DNA of 64,000 nt from Apostichopus japonicus (lineage: Eukaryota; Echinodermata; Holothuroidea; Aspidochirotida; Stichopodidae), in contig NC_092574.1 of the NCBI RefSeq assembly GCF_037975245.1, positions 12,239,213 through 12,303,212 on the forward strand, read 5' to 3'. Below, piece after piece: positions 47,165 to 62,283 of this stretch (positions are counted from its first letter, which is position 1; each line of letters opens with the position of its first letter). The notes beneath the pieces are model-generated. The model was not told the DNA's origin. It searched no databases and saw only the letters and a program-made list of their open reading frames with translations. A program made the position numbers and the translations under genes.

Positions 47165-50100
47165 GTAAACCGGGAACATTCATTATTAGGCATTTGGTCT
47201 GCCGCATACGAGTATCAAGCGTAATAGCTGTTCCTTCCATGGGATTCGTGATTCACATTTAAAAGGAAAGGGGACTGGGGTTGCGAATGAATTAGTTAGA
47301 ATTCGTGCCCAGGCTATATATTGGGTGACTTATCCTTAAAAGTATCACAAATATACATCATGACACAAACACACTTACACACGCATGAGAGCCAAAAATA
47401 CGCGACGCATCGTCAAATTGATAATAGAAATTTTTGTATATTTCTGAAACAAACAACTGTTGAACATTTAAACTATAACTGTACCAAGATTATCAGTTTA
47501 GGAGCATATTGCGCTTAAGTACCATCCCTCCATACCATTAATTATGACCCGTTAGCTGCTCAAGTTAAACATGCACCTAACATATTTTGCGCGAAAATCG
47601 TCTCGAATGTTACCAAATTTAGCAAAAGGATGAACGTTTTCGTCAGCAAAATGGCTAAGTATCTAACGATAAGTCATATAAACGTTATATGTATTACATA
47701 TGCATTGTTCATGCATAAAGGTCACGTTGGGCTGCATCAGTACTGCGCAATAAGTGTTAATTTTCGGAATTACTGACCACCCCTTATACTGTTCCAGTGT
47801 GCGAACGCCGTTTGATGCACACATCAGTCGCACATGTTCGGTTTATAGGTTTATAGGCTCCAGTTTGGTGACTACGGTTTGTCCTTAAGTTGCCAAATGG
47901 TTTCCGTTTGCTCCTTGAATCTCAAACATCGGTTGTTAAAACTTCTACCCAAATATGCTAGGTAACTCACACAATATTTGTCAGCCATATATAGTCCTGT
48001 TTTACTGCCTCATGATTTATCTAATCTCACAATCATATCGAGGTAATAAACGGATGATTTGGATTCACGAAGAGCAATGAAAAAGGAGGCAATATGTTTG
48101 TATCAATTCACCTAAATATTTGATTATACAATTTCACATGTAGTTTAGGCCACCTTGCTTAAAGTCTCTTAGTGAACCATTCACCTTGCAGTAGCTGTTG
48201 TATAGTGAAATCGTTATGACGATCTATTGTTTCATATCAAAGATTTATGGTTAATGTTTATTTCCAGTTGCCATCGGAATTTGATTTTGCGTAATATATC
48301 AATCAGAAACTAACATTGAAATATGTCATATTATTTCAGAGGTCTTTCTTAATTGTTTCATTGCAAGACGTTAGGTAAATAACACACCTCGTATTATGTT
48401 GACAAACTCCGGTGCAATTTTACTGTTTTAAAAACTTTCCTGCATTTAAATACAGAATTTGCCCCTACTTGATACTACAAGTCATAGTTTTACTTAATCA
48501 ACATGATTAAAGTAAATCCAAACCCCTCTTTAATCGCATTCACCCTAGTTAATCCTTTCAATAATGTTTAGAGAACAAGTTACAAAACTGGTTTAAAAGG
48601 TGAGATTTGATGTTGATCCACTTCCCCATATTAACCTGTCAGCCCATTCACTAGCTGTTGTGAGTTTCGTCTCAGATGACGTGGATTCAGCATTAAGTTG
48701 AAAATGTATACTTTTAAAGTAAATTTTATTTGTAAATATGTGAAATAATTAAGTATTTTTGTTAATTAATTAATGAGATGTCTTCTTTGTCGTCTATATG
48801 TAGACCTAATTCGTTTTAAGAGCCATCTAAAATAACAAAGACGCCTTTATATCATGAAAAGTTCATATTCGCGTATTTATTGTTATATAAATCGGCACAT
48901 CTTAAATGTTTTTAATATTCTTCGTCAACTTACATATTCTTATATTTAGTACATGATCATAGAACCATCCCCTAAGAGCGTATGTGCCCAAATGCTAAAG
49001 GATAGTTGCGACATATTGCTAATAATTTAAGTAAAGTGTAGCATAAGTTAATCTTCGTTAGCCGAAATAAAGATAAACTTCATATTGAAAAAGAAATGCG
49101 CTTCGTAAGAACACCAAAACATGCATACTTTGGTCTCGTTCTGCCAACTCATACTTTCAATTGGTCGTTCTGCGTTCAAACGGATAGGTACAGAGTGCGT
49201 CAAAACAACGGATGCTACTCTTGCAGTTTTAGATATTACTCTATTAAATTCTTTTAATAATTGAAGTTAACTTCTGTAGTAATTAACGCGTCACATTCAG
49301 TTTCTAAATACGAAATCCGGCAGAGAGAAACAGATCGCTTAAATTGTTTAGGAAATGAAAACTTTTTAAAGATTCTTTTGAAGTCTTATTGTAACCTAAT
49401 TGTGTATTGGACTTTTATACAGTACATAGGTTGTATTAGAGAACGTGTATGTATATACTTTTATGTAATATCTGGTGCGTTTGTTAATGCAGTATGCATG
49501 CGTAAAGCTTAACCAGCTCGCTTCCATGTATATAAGGGTAGAATTAACAGGAAAGCTACCAACTCATGTTAATCAGCATTCTTGAAGCATTCAGTGCAAG
49601 GCATACAGAATTTGCTATCTGCAGGTTAATTGTGACGAATGACGAGGAAAGATATGAGGATTGAGGCTTTCGGGGCGTTTGGGCCTTGATAGATACGGGG
49701 AAAGGAAATGTCGGTTCCTGCCTGGAATCATGGAAATTTATATTTACCCCTTTTGCAGTTTGTTTGAAAAAAAAGAAGCTCATAGAAAATAATTTTGAGA
49801 AACATTACTTTATTGTCAAAGACAAAGCTATATAACTATAGCACTGTTCATGAGATGTTTAGCTACCCACTCTACTACCACTTACACATTTAAAAAAGCT
49901 CGATTAATTAGTTTTCAAAAATTCATCGAATATCTACTTCAAACTAATAACTAGAAGTATAGTTAATTGATGGCGAATCACTTCATTAAAATTCTTTAGG
50001 ATGTCTCTTGTTCCAAAGATTTCCACCTTCCGGTTGCAGTTTGCAATCTCGCTCATTGGTCCCAAAGTGATACATATCCTTAATTGACCTTACTTCTCTT

Positions 50101-50416
50101 GATATATCCTATTCATGGGATCAAACAAACGACAACACGACATATTGATTTATAGCATGGCGACATTAGACTTAAAACAAAACTGCAGATTATTTATTGA
50201 AAGCAATTCTCCGTTCTCTTGTTATCAGAGGAAAATACATAAAATGAAATCTAGGAAAGTTGTAAGACATGCTACCCGGCTAAGTTTAACTCTAAAATTA
50301 TGGATAAAAGTGATTGGAAAAATAGATTATTAATAGCAATACCAGCTGCCACATATTCTCTAAATAATTTTAATTCCAAGTTGCTGCTTCAGGAATTAAA
50401 ATTCAACGCGTTTCAA
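47165..50416. other. Non-coding, counterpart of 8331-9253 and 14027-15966
   Basis: The transposon of copy 1 is absent; its empty site is at 48461-48470. An extra stretch lies at 48018-48396. No gene is seen; open frames here equal those of copy 1. Confidence 0.55.
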
Positions 50417-50522
50417 TTAGTTGCAGCCACTGTTACCATCGCGGATAGGTATTCGGACTTCCCTGTGATATTTATTTCTCCAACGTGTCATGATTGAATT
50501 GTTGTCAATGACGTAGCGATAC
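50417..50522 (-). CDS. C3: C3-B last exon
   Basis: Same protein as 15967-16072, two silent differences, stop TAA at 50419-50417. Confidence 0.85.
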
Positions 50523-53500
50523 CTACAGATAAATAAAAACAGAGGTTTAGACGGTTGGTGGTAGTATAATGAGATGTTGTGATACTGGACCTAAGCATTT
50601 GTACTATACACCCAATAAGTAGTGATTACCATCCACAAAAGTATATATATATATATATGTATTGCAGACAACGCTTACATTTCTAACCAATTAGTGAGCT
50701 GTTGGCCTTAAAAATAACTGCAGACATGTTCGGCTAATTTTATTACTTTTGAAACTAAAGGAAAGTTTTCTCTTCATGATATCAAAATCTCATGTCTTAT
50801 TAAAGTAAAGCACGTTAAGATATAGCCATGTTACACTGAAAAAGAACCACTTGCGTACCAGCATTGAAGACCACACTGTATTCATATTATTCGTGGTAAT
50901 TCTGGGAACAAGGCAATTTTCCTATGTGTGATTTAACTGTTAGTCGAAATGTTACTATCACAAGCATTATATATAGTCATGACTCATTTCACAGAGTATC
51001 CCAGTGGTAGAAAGTACGACATGTAAATTGTTATCTTATTATCACATATATGAAGATTTTGTTTGAAACACTAGACATTGTTGATGGTTACTTATTCCCA
51101 CCAGACAAACTGTATACTTTACTCAAATACATTTATCACACGCCTATATCTTTTCTACTAAAATGTTAGCGGGTTGTCCTTGAAATGTTTCAAAAAAAGT
51201 TCACAATTAGACATCATAAATTCAACAGACAGACAAGATTAACTAGTATGGTATTTCCCTAATGTTGCGGTTCATTAATTAAGTAACATAATAAACTTAC
51301 AATTTAATCCAGTATTTTGTCCATTATGCCTGTCTATTTGCAAGAAAAGTAGCTACAAATATGCTGTTAAGAGACATGTCTTCGCAAATGTGTAAAACAA
51401 ATTCAGTTTGTCAACGGACAACCCATCTAATGAAATTCAAAGTTCGCCTCTTGTCATCGTTATATATATGTTACAGTATTACGTAACATAACATATCATG
51501 TTATGCTTCGTTGGAATCTACATACACTCACCCTTTAACCGCACCATTCCCGTGTGGTTCTGTATACTCCAATGTATTACTGCCAATTAACAAGTACTGC
51601 CTAATTCTTATATCGGGACAACGACAAGCTCTGCTGAGCCAGAACTCACGAGAGTCATGCATATGGACATCTCTTTCATCACCTTTGGAATCAAAAGAAA
51701 GGCTTGTAATTAGATATCGTTTTCTGTGGAATACTGGAAACATCATACAAATGGCAGCATTAGTTAAAACCCTTGATGGTTGAAATGTATAAATGTCTTC
51801 AAATATATACAGAAAGTTAAGCTGGCGCACGTATTGGACATCATGAGATATCGCAGAATTAATTTCAAAAAATTGTGTTGATTCTGTGCAACTTCGATAC
51901 TGCATATAAACTAAAATCAGACAAATCATAAATCGTACCAAAATCAGACAATTTCGATAGCAACGAGTGTAGCAAGTCAACACATGGGCTGCGGTCGTTT
52001 ATTACATCTGGTTTTTTGGTTCCTTTGCGATTAAAGTCTTCTTATTAATCTTTTGTGCTTATTTAATTTTCTTGGTTTCCATTTAAGGCTATTGTTGTCA
52101 AGACCACAACTAAACTCACTGCAACGTGGAATTGATTTCAATGCTAACTTCTGGCTGCAGATTCAAGTTTACAGATTGCTTTGGTATCTGTCGGTTGTTT
52201 CGCACAGTATTTCTATAATAGTCGTTGCTTACTATTACAGAGGACCATCCAACATACAACGAAGTTAATACGTTGAATGGCAGCAATTAGTAACCAAATT
52301 ATACCAGCAAGTCTAGTTTTGAACTATACAAATTGGGTTACCACCACTAGCATTTTATAACACAATATAGCATTTAAATATTGTTGTAGTAATGTTGAAT
52401 TTCCTCCATAAATCCGTCTGCAAATGTCTTTTTAATACTGCAGAAACATTCAAATTATTAATTGTCGGCACAGCGAGTGGTAAGTCATAGCCTTTATACT
52501 TTCTGGTTTATTTTCAAGTAATTCAACGTTTGAATAATGCTGTGTCCAAAAATGTCAAGGCAACGAAAGTTTCTCTTTCGAATGTAACTTAATTAGTGCT
52601 ATCTAAAAGATGTTCATTTGGTGAACGAAACTATGTATTTCGTACTATTTTTAACGTATATTTCCTCCATTTGTCATTACCTCTCTTAATTGGATCCAAA
52701 ATAGTTGCGTTGACGACTTTGTATCTGTCTTCCTCTCGTATGTTCGTAACCTGCAAATGATACACTAAACGAAGAAGAACAAAAGACAGCGAAATATTAT
52801 GAAAAAATATCTTGGTCATGTTTTGAATAGACTGCAGGATAAACAAACGCCATGGTACTGTGATAATTGTCAATATTTTGTATATACAGTCAAAACGCTA
52901 ATAATTGCTATAGTCAAACTCAAGTTCGGAAAACTATTCAACTATTCAACTTATCTTGCAGCTATCGACTATATCATGTGGCTTAGATAAAAAAAATGTC
53001 TACTGTTGGTATTTTTATTGATTTATCAAAGGCTTTCGATACCATTGATCATTCTAGTTTATTAAAGAAGCTTCTTGCTTATGGGGTACGTGGAATTTCC
53101 TATAACTGGTTTCAAAGTTATCTAAGTAATCGTATAAACTATGTATATTATAACGGAGTTACATCTGCAAGGTCCATTTGTAATGTTGGTGTTCCACAGG
53201 GTTCTATTTTAGGCCCACTTCTTTTTCTTATATACATTAATAATATTTCTCATTCTTCTACTAAGGGAAACTTTGTTTTATTTGCTGATGACACTACAAT
53301 CTTATTTCAGAAGGATAACATAACTGATGCAATTCTAGAAGCCGAAAAAGAGTTTACTCATATTATTAACTGGCTTAATGCAAATAAGTTGTCTGTGAAT
53401 TTATTAAAAACTAATATTCTTATATTCGACAATAAATTACATGATACTACTAATATTCCCATCAATATTGATGGCACTATTGTATTAACCACAGCAATTA

Positions 53501-56500
53501 CTAAGTTTCTCGGTACTATTATCGATTGTAACCTTCACTGGAAAAATCATATTTCATATATCTGTAGTAAAATTGCCGGTGCAAATCGAATTATTTATAG
53601 ATTAAAACAAAACTTTATATAATACTCTAATACTTCCACACCTGAATTATAATTTACTTGCTTGGGGAGGTGCAAATAAATCACTGTTGCATAATTTATA
53701 TAAACTGCAAAAACGTGCAGTTCGTAACATTTGTATTGCGCCGTATATTGCTCACTCGGGTCCTCTTTTTAAGAGTCTGAACGTCTTAACTATGTTTGAT
53801 TTATTTGATTATCAGCTAGGTATTTTTATGTTTAAGTTTAATAATGGAAATCTTCCTCCTATTTACAACTCATATTTTCATTATAGATATAATATGCATC
53901 ATTACAACACGAGATCTATGTATTCTCTAAACATTCCATATTCACGAACTAGACTTAGACAGACCCAGATTCGCTCAAGTGGTGTTACTCTCTGGAATTC
54001 ATTCTCATCTAATCTCACTGAATTGAATATTACTTTATATACTTTTAAAAATAGGTTGAGGAAAAAAATGATGTCGACATCATATTACATATAATTACAT
54101 GCATATTTAGACCATTCTTTAATGTTGCTGTTATTCTTTTGTAATTAGCACATTGCTAATTATTTTCTTTATTTCTTTTCCTTCTCTTTTTGTAAGGGGT
54201 CAGACTCGAAAAGCTTTGCTTATTCTGACTCCTCTACCCATCATATGTATATTTATATATACTGGTTTTTGCATATCATTTATTATATGTAAGTATATTA
54301 ATTTACTATTAATCATGTTATAAAATATAAATTAATGATGATGATGATGGTACAAATAAACTTGAACTTGAACTTGAAGTGTGAGCTACCATGCTATTTG
54401 TTGCATCATCACTACTTGCAAGCATTGAACTAAAGGATAAACTAAAGGACAACTTAAGTCGTACATTCTGATGACTTTACCACTATAGCAGTAATAATCC
54501 GAGACCATATCTTCTTGATAAATTAAGTCATACATTCTGATGACTCAACCACTATAGCAGTAATGTATTTGAAACCATATCTCCTTGATAAATTAAGTCA
54601 TACATTATGATGACTCAACCACTATAGCAGTAATGTATTAGAAACCATATCTCCTTGATAAGTTAAGTCATACATTCTGACGACTCAACCACTATAGCAG
54701 TAATGTATTTGAAACCATATCTCCTTGATAAATTAAGTCATACATTCTGATGACTCAACCACTATAGCAGTAATGTATTTGAAACCATATCTCCTTGATA
54801 AATTAAGTCATACATTCTGATGACTCAACCTCTATAGCAGTACTGGATCTGAGACCATATCTTCTTGACAAATTATTTTGTGCATTCTGATGACCCAACC
54901 ACTATAGCAGTAATGTATCTGAAACCATATCTCCTTGACAAATAACCTGTGAGTATCTTCTCGCTCACTGCAAGGTGCTAGTGAGAAGTTGCCCACAGGC
55001 TTAATGCTATCTACCATGGGCGGCGATCATGGGGGGGACGGGGGGGACATGTCCCCCCCCCCCAATATTTTAGGTGGGGGGATATGGTATCTAATATCCC
55101 CCCCCAATATTTGGTGGCATAGTTTTTTTGAAGCATTTGTTTTGTATTTTTTTATGATATCGCTAGTAATTTCAAAATAGGAAATGCTTAGATGCAACTT
55201 ACAAGGCCTGGGAAGTGCCATTTCCATTGATCTGGGAGGCATTTTCGGCCAAAATTTTCTTTTGCGCTTCGCGCCAACTTATGGTGGCGCTACGCTTAGA
55301 AAGTCTGGGTACAAGCTTTGCCCCTCCCTTGGCAAATTCCTCGCAAGGTGCCTGTCTAACCGTGTCACAATTTGTTACTATATGACCGAAAGTAGTTTTT
55401 ACTTCTTTTTTTTCGAAATGAATAGCTAGACGGACCGCTTCCGTAATGAAATTTGGTTTGACTCTTGTGTATGAGTGTCAGTACGTACAATCATATATAT
55501 GATCCACATCGATATGGATTCACTGGGTTTCCATTTGCCCTGTTTCCTACAAGATTTCTAACCGCAGGTGCGTAGCCAAGGGAGGGGGGCGAAGGGTGGA
55601 AACTGCCCCTCCCCCTCAAGCATATTTTTGGGGTATTTTCTATGATATCTAAGTTTGATAGTAGCCGTTATAAGAGGTTTTAATATTTGTACACCAATAA
55701 TTTAACTGTGTCTGAATTTTCGAAAATTCCTTGACCAACATTCTTCATCATATTTCCCTCTACTCGTTCAATTTTGACCGGTCTGTTAGGGGTTGAGGTT
55801 TTTTTTTATATTGGTTGTCTATAGATAGAATTTTTTGCAACATTATGGATATGTTTTGAAGTGAATTTATTATTCAAATTCTGAACAAATAATGGGCTTA
55901 ATACCTTGAAAATCGGGGCTGACGGGTATTGTGGGGCGTTACGTAGAATTACCTACAAAAGCAATGATCCACAGGAGATGCAATGAGGTCGAACATGATG
56001 TGTGACTGGTGACAATCTTGAAAAAAGGTTATAAATGAAAAAAAACTTGGTTCTCAGGCAAAAGTGTACATTTGGTTGGCCATTTTCAAGCCCGAGAAGT
56101 GCCATTTCCGGTGATCTGGGGGGCTATCAAAACCAGAATTTTTCTTGTACGCTGCGCGCCAACCAATGGTGGCGCTCCGCTTTGATAGTAATTCGCCTGC
56201 ACCCAAGCAAATGTCCCCCCAATATTTGAAACAGATCGCCGCCCCTGCTATCTACTAATTAGGGATTTCGATTACTCACTGTTGGAACAAAAGAATTTAT
56301 TCGGGAGGAATCTTAATTTCTTGCTCATAGTTGTGTAGTTGAGTTTATTTTGAATACTCAGACTGCTCACTCTTTAGTAATGTCAAGTTAATCTAGTTGG
56401 TCACTATGCATTTAGCAAATTAGATTAATGGTAAGGTATTGCGGCCCGTTTGCAGACTCGTTCCTCACGTATATATCTCTCACTGGTCTAACCTTTTAAG

Positions 56501-57625
56501 GTATCTCCACTCTTTTCTGGTTTCTCACATGCGCTGTGTTGAAACTGTTGACTTTCGGCAAGCGTTGCAATACCAACAACCACTTGAAGATTGTTTTCAT
56601 TGGTATATAATGATAATGAATATAATATATTATAAGTTTGAAATGAGAATTCGTATCAGATGTTTAATACTGCTTTTTCACCCACGGCCAATGTCGATGT
56701 TGTGAGGATTGCACACAATGTCTTCAGTGATGATGACAATTAAGGCATATCTGAGACAGATAAAAAGATCTTGTGTCAAAATATACTTTACCATATGTTT
56801 GAGCACTAACACACGCAGCGATCAATAGTTCACCAGTATCCGGTCTATCAAAACAAGGAGGGCATTCACCTTGAAAGAAGATAGAAGAAGATGATGAAAA
56901 CACACGTAATCCCAAAGAACGGTTCTGTGCCAAGTTAGCTTCATAATTAGTGAATGAATTCATTCCAAGAAAAGACTGATCACTCCGAACACTTTCAATG
57001 GAATTCTCACATGTTTGCAGTTAAGAGTTTATTTTATATTTATAAAGACATATTAAAACTGAAGAGGTTAACTCATAAACATCTGTGCAGAAGATTAACT
57101 TTACGGCGAGTATAGCAGTTTACTTCGATCATTTCAAATGTTTAGCTTTGATGACAGAATGATATTCTTATCACTCTTCATTTGCAAAGCTTTAAGAATT
57201 AGAATAATCTTGTTGGTTCAATTGATCGATTCAGCTCTAATGGAGGCATTACCTGATGTTAAAGAATGACCATATACCTAGAATGACCTAAGAATGACAT
57301 TAGGTCGATATGTAATAGCCAAAGACAAAATTATATTTTACATTTAATGCTGAATCTTTGCAATACTTCTTTAATGAAAAGTATATATATGATGACTTCA
57401 GCTCCTCACTGTAAGCCAAATTTTGAATATTTATCCATTGCTTTAAAAATTAGAAAAATATTCTAGATTTCTAATGTACCATGAACACGTTTTTTGTGTC
57501 CATATGGATGTTTTCATTTTTAATCTTGTGTTGCATCTGAGGTACTAAATACGACACAATGGTCGATGTGTTACACTAAGTAGTCCATGCTAATTAAACT
57601 GATGAATTCAGATGTTTAAATGGTC

Positions 57626-57671
<46 letters not shown>

Positions 57672-57675
57672 CATA

Positions 57676-57728
<53 letters not shown>

Positions 57729-57804
57729 TGTGTGTATATGTGTGTGTGTGATGGTGTAGACATTCATATGGACAGAAAGAAGTATTTTTAGTAAATGCAA
57801 CATT

Positions 57805-57868
<64 letters not shown>

Positions 57869-60800
57869 GCTACTTAACGTTGTTGTTATTGGATGTCAGT
57901 ATCAATAGAGTATAGATTAATTTACATCAACTGGAAAATCTGTTCTGAGATAACCAAGTTAAGAACGTCTGTGTGGTCTGATCTGCATTGTCATGCCATG
58001 TTGTGTATTATTGCCCCAATCTTGTTTCTTTGCTTGTAGGTATACCATTATTGTATACAAGTATAGATAATACAATGGAAGTATGCACATCTCCTAATTA
58101 ATCTACCAATTATGTTAATGAATTGAATTGTATTTTTCAGGTAGATATAGAAGAGATCGTGGTACATTTTAATGAAGCACATGCACTGTTCCAGTTTTCC
58201 TCATTTTTAATGTGCTTTCGTTACAAGTCATGATTAAAAGAAGTGTGACAAACTGTTGTCTAATGAAATGTTTTTATCACGGGATGGACATTTACTCCGA
58301 GAAGGTATATTTGCCTAGGTACTAAACTGATGTGGTGATGGTGCAGGACTTTCCTCGAGAACTCTATTCGAGACAACCCCGCTCCCCCTTTCCCCCTTCC
58401 GTGCCCGCCTCCATCATAACAGATGCAACCGGAGAAATTACTTTCATGGAAAATTTCCCCTGAATGATACAATAATAAAAACATTTGATTATATTCAAAT
58501 CAGGAAATCCGATTCAACTGAGCCAATTAGAAGCACAATGGACCATTCATAGAATCGATTTACCTCCCTACAACCGGACTAATTATTCACTAGTGTAGAA
58601 AATTACGTGGGAATGGCTTTAACCTGTCGGTTAGGATAGTCAGTGGATCCCGTGAGGGTGTTTTATAGGCCTACTGTCACACGAGGGGTACAAACCTGAC
58701 TTTTACATCACACATGAAATAAATTTCCATCAGCTCAGCCTTTATGACATGGATCGACTTACTTGAAATACAAGTACATTCGTCATCGTTACACAGCGTC
58801 TGTACTACATTTGAACCTTCTCCTGTATAGAATTGTATGCACTCCTCATCTATAAAAGAACAGATTGAAAAGATCATTAAAAAATAAAATTATGAAAACT
58901 CACTTCGAAACTAATGTGTGATATTAAAATATGCCTATATGATATGAACTACATGCTGTTAATTGTTGACATAAGTTGCCAGTTTGAGCATGATTAAACG
59001 TTAAATAGCAACCATCATGATCATTATTCAATGATATAGCCCAATTCAAGTCCTATTAGACTCTTGGAGACGTCTGAATAATTTGTGTAACAGCTGCAAC
59101 GGACATTGCAAAGTTACACCTGTGATATCATCATATACGATGTGGAGTTATGATATGAATTAATATAGCATACGATATGCATATGATATGATTCGCCGCC
59201 TAGAAAATAATACATTAAATGTGTTTTGTGGAGTATATGTCTACATAACTCACATATGCAAGGAAACCAATGTTCACACACACGGTTAACCTAGCCGAGT
59301 TTGTACACGTGCGTCATTACAATTTTACAGAATGCAGGCCTATATACTTCCCTATACGTCAGAACGCTATACATAAACTTACATATCTCCGTATATAAAT
59401 GCGGGTCGCTTGCGCGGCCCAATATGGAAGGACCTTTCGTTATATTTTATGAACACAATGATGTATATAAGGACAAAAATAGTTCTTCTTGCATTTGGCA
59501 GAGTCGGTCGGAAATAAATGAAACATTTACTGAATTGGATTTGATCATTTGAACGTGAAAAGCTACTACTGTTATTACTCAAGACGACATATTTGCATTT
59601 TATGGGATTTCTCGATTGTGGTTTTCGTATTGAAACGTGGCTTCTCGTCTGAAGCCGAAACCCGAGGCATCCTTTCTCTTAGAAGGGGGACATCTCCTCA
59701 CTGACAACCAGACAGTCCAGATATGGGTATCTCTGGGCAATTAATGACCCGAGAGCAATCAAATTAAGGACTAAGGGGTTTATGAGGCGAACCCCGGAGC
59801 TCTGCAGTGACGCTGCTAGCCATCATCGCAGCGTGTACAGAACTGACAAACACACGTGCAAAAGCTATGTGCACAACTAACGCTACATACAGCCTATTAC
59901 GTAACAACACAAAAATATGCATAGGGTGCAAACTACAAAATTTGGCTTCACTACAGTATTATTGGATTAGACTATTGAGAAGTTGGGAAGTGCATGGATA
60001 GAAAGATTAAAAGACCATGTAAGGTTATATGCAAACGTGAACTCGAACCTTATGCCTGGCAAGTTGTGGCAACCGTATACATGTTTAACGATTTAATTCA
60101 TTGGAATTGTATTCCATGTGTAGCCTAGTGTAGATACGAGGAACAGAAGCAATTTACAGATACGTTTAACTTAAAATCAGGAAAATCATCACGCTTTATA
60201 TGAAGTATTAGTTACTAACCTGGATCGTAATAGTCATACACTCTAACAGCTGCGTGATGAATGTTGGTGACGTTGAATGCACACGTAGCCTGAAATTCAA
60301 AGCTTATAGAGCCTTCGCGTTGTATGGGAAAGTAATCAGTATAGAAAATAACTGAACGGTCTGACACTTCATATCTTGCGACAAAGCTATTCTCTTTTAC
60401 GACCTGTTATAGGTGAAAAAGTTGCATGGATGAAGTTAACATATAACTCAGATAATGCGATCGCGTATTATAGTTATATCCATGAATACTTACACAAAAG
60501 CTTACAAATATTAATTATTACAGAGATATCGGCATATATTAGTACCACGAAAGAAATAATTTACTAGTATTAGCCTGAAAGTTGGTATATGTATAACACG
60601 AAAGAAATAATTAACCACTTGTGGCGATATGTGATTTGATTTATAAAAGTATTATCACATTTTCAATTATAGCAATCATAATTAAAACAAAAACAGATAT
60701 AGAATATGCCACGCGCCGTTCCTGAGTAGCTGTCCATGAGTTGCAGCAATTTGTGAATGAGTTGAAATTCCTTTGAAAACTTATTGGAAAAGATGGAAAG

Positions 60801-62252
60801 TTTATCGTATGACTATAGGCAGTCATAAGTCGTAGATCGACAATATCGTTAAATGTACGAGAAATCGATTTCTGATGAGTTGCGCACAACTGACAATTTC
60901 CGTTTTCTCGATGTTTCATTCAAGTTCTATGATTATGATTTGACGAAATCGGCATATGTCAAATTAAATTGACACCTGACATTTTCTAGCAACTGTGAAA
61001 AAAAGCCTCCCAGATTGCAGGAAATGGCCCTTCCCGAGCTTGAAAAAAAAGACTTCTGTGCGTTCTCCCTTGTCTGTTTGTGTACCCGATTAATCTTCTG
61101 AAAGACATTTTTGAAGTATGTTTCATTTTGGTTCTTATTTTTTGCCATTTTTTTTCCTTAGTCCTACTCCTTTTTTTTTTGGCGCCGTGAATATTGGTCC
61201 GGCGTTCACCGGACCTGCCGTACCTGCTCCGACGCCCCTGGTTTGTTGTCGATATTTTTAAACCCTTGTCATGCAAAAAGAAATTGAAACGTAAACCATT
61301 ATGAGTAATAGTCTCTGCTCAAGAAACTAGTTCAAAGACGGTAAACGTTTTAAAATTGTAGGTTTTGTGATTTATTCATATTTCTGTAGTTTGAGGAAAC
61401 TGCTGAGGATGTTCTTAAAACAGGCTTGTCTAAATATGGCCTACGGTATACTCTCACTATTAATGAGATGTTTTAAACATATACGCTGGTAAAAACATAG
61501 CTACCTCGTTCATGCAGTCATAAATCAAACAATGATATCAATAATACTGACGCATACTGAACTTCATGCCTCCGAAGAAAATATTACAAAAATAAATTGA
61601 CATTGGTTGATTTTGTCATAACGAGTAAATGATCAACATTACCTTTTCGCAGCTCGTCTTATTTGGAGTAAAACCTGTGAATAGTCCAAAATCTATAATA
61701 CCCATGCTGGTGTTGGTGTCGCCCAAATAGCTACAAAAATCAGAACGTGCAGGTATGAACGATTTAGTTGGAGGAAGTAACTTGTTTATAATCAACACCG
61801 CTACACATAAACAAAAGAGATTTGCAATGTGTCAAATTTGGTGCTATAGTTTGGATATTATAGTCTAACTGCTCATTTTATCAACTAAATGAGCCTTAAC
61901 CGAACAAATCATTTGTCTCTCAACAAAGACACCTAATGCTTTGAATTCTTACCATTCGAGAAACAGGATTAAATTGTACTAATTGCATTGTGAATTAAAT
62001 ATTCCCAAACTACTGAATACGTAGTTTTCTATTCCACAACCATCATGTACAATTTTATCATTTCTTTATGTGCCATTCAAAAGTAATTTTTACCTAGCAT
62101 TGCATGTCAAGTTGTTATCTTCATTTACTTCTCATTTTAAATATATATTTTGGAGGCTTTTCTTTCACAGAAGTCAACTCGATTATTCTTCAGTATAACA
62201 CGTTAGCATGTTATAAGAGAGTAATGACGTCAAGTTCACAAGGAAATATATG

Positions 62253-62283
<31 letters not shown>

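Larger units (their letters stand above)
52921..54378 (+). mobile_element. CR1/L2-type LINE, 5'-truncated and frame-broken
   Basis: Absent from the same site in copy 1 (about 18463). It starts within the reverse transcriptase domain ([12 protein letters not shown]), goes on with [34 protein letters not shown] and the catalytic FADDT, and then the C-terminal part with LQKRAVRNI and [16 protein letters not shown]. Two frame breaks are seen, in an A-run at about 52988-52996 and at about 53610-53622, so it is dead. The 3' end is (TGA)n then CTTGAACTTGAACTTGAA, a short tandem tail as in the CR1/L2/Rex1 group. The endonuclease and the start of RT are missing, which fits incomplete reverse transcription on insertion. 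Confidence 0.9.
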
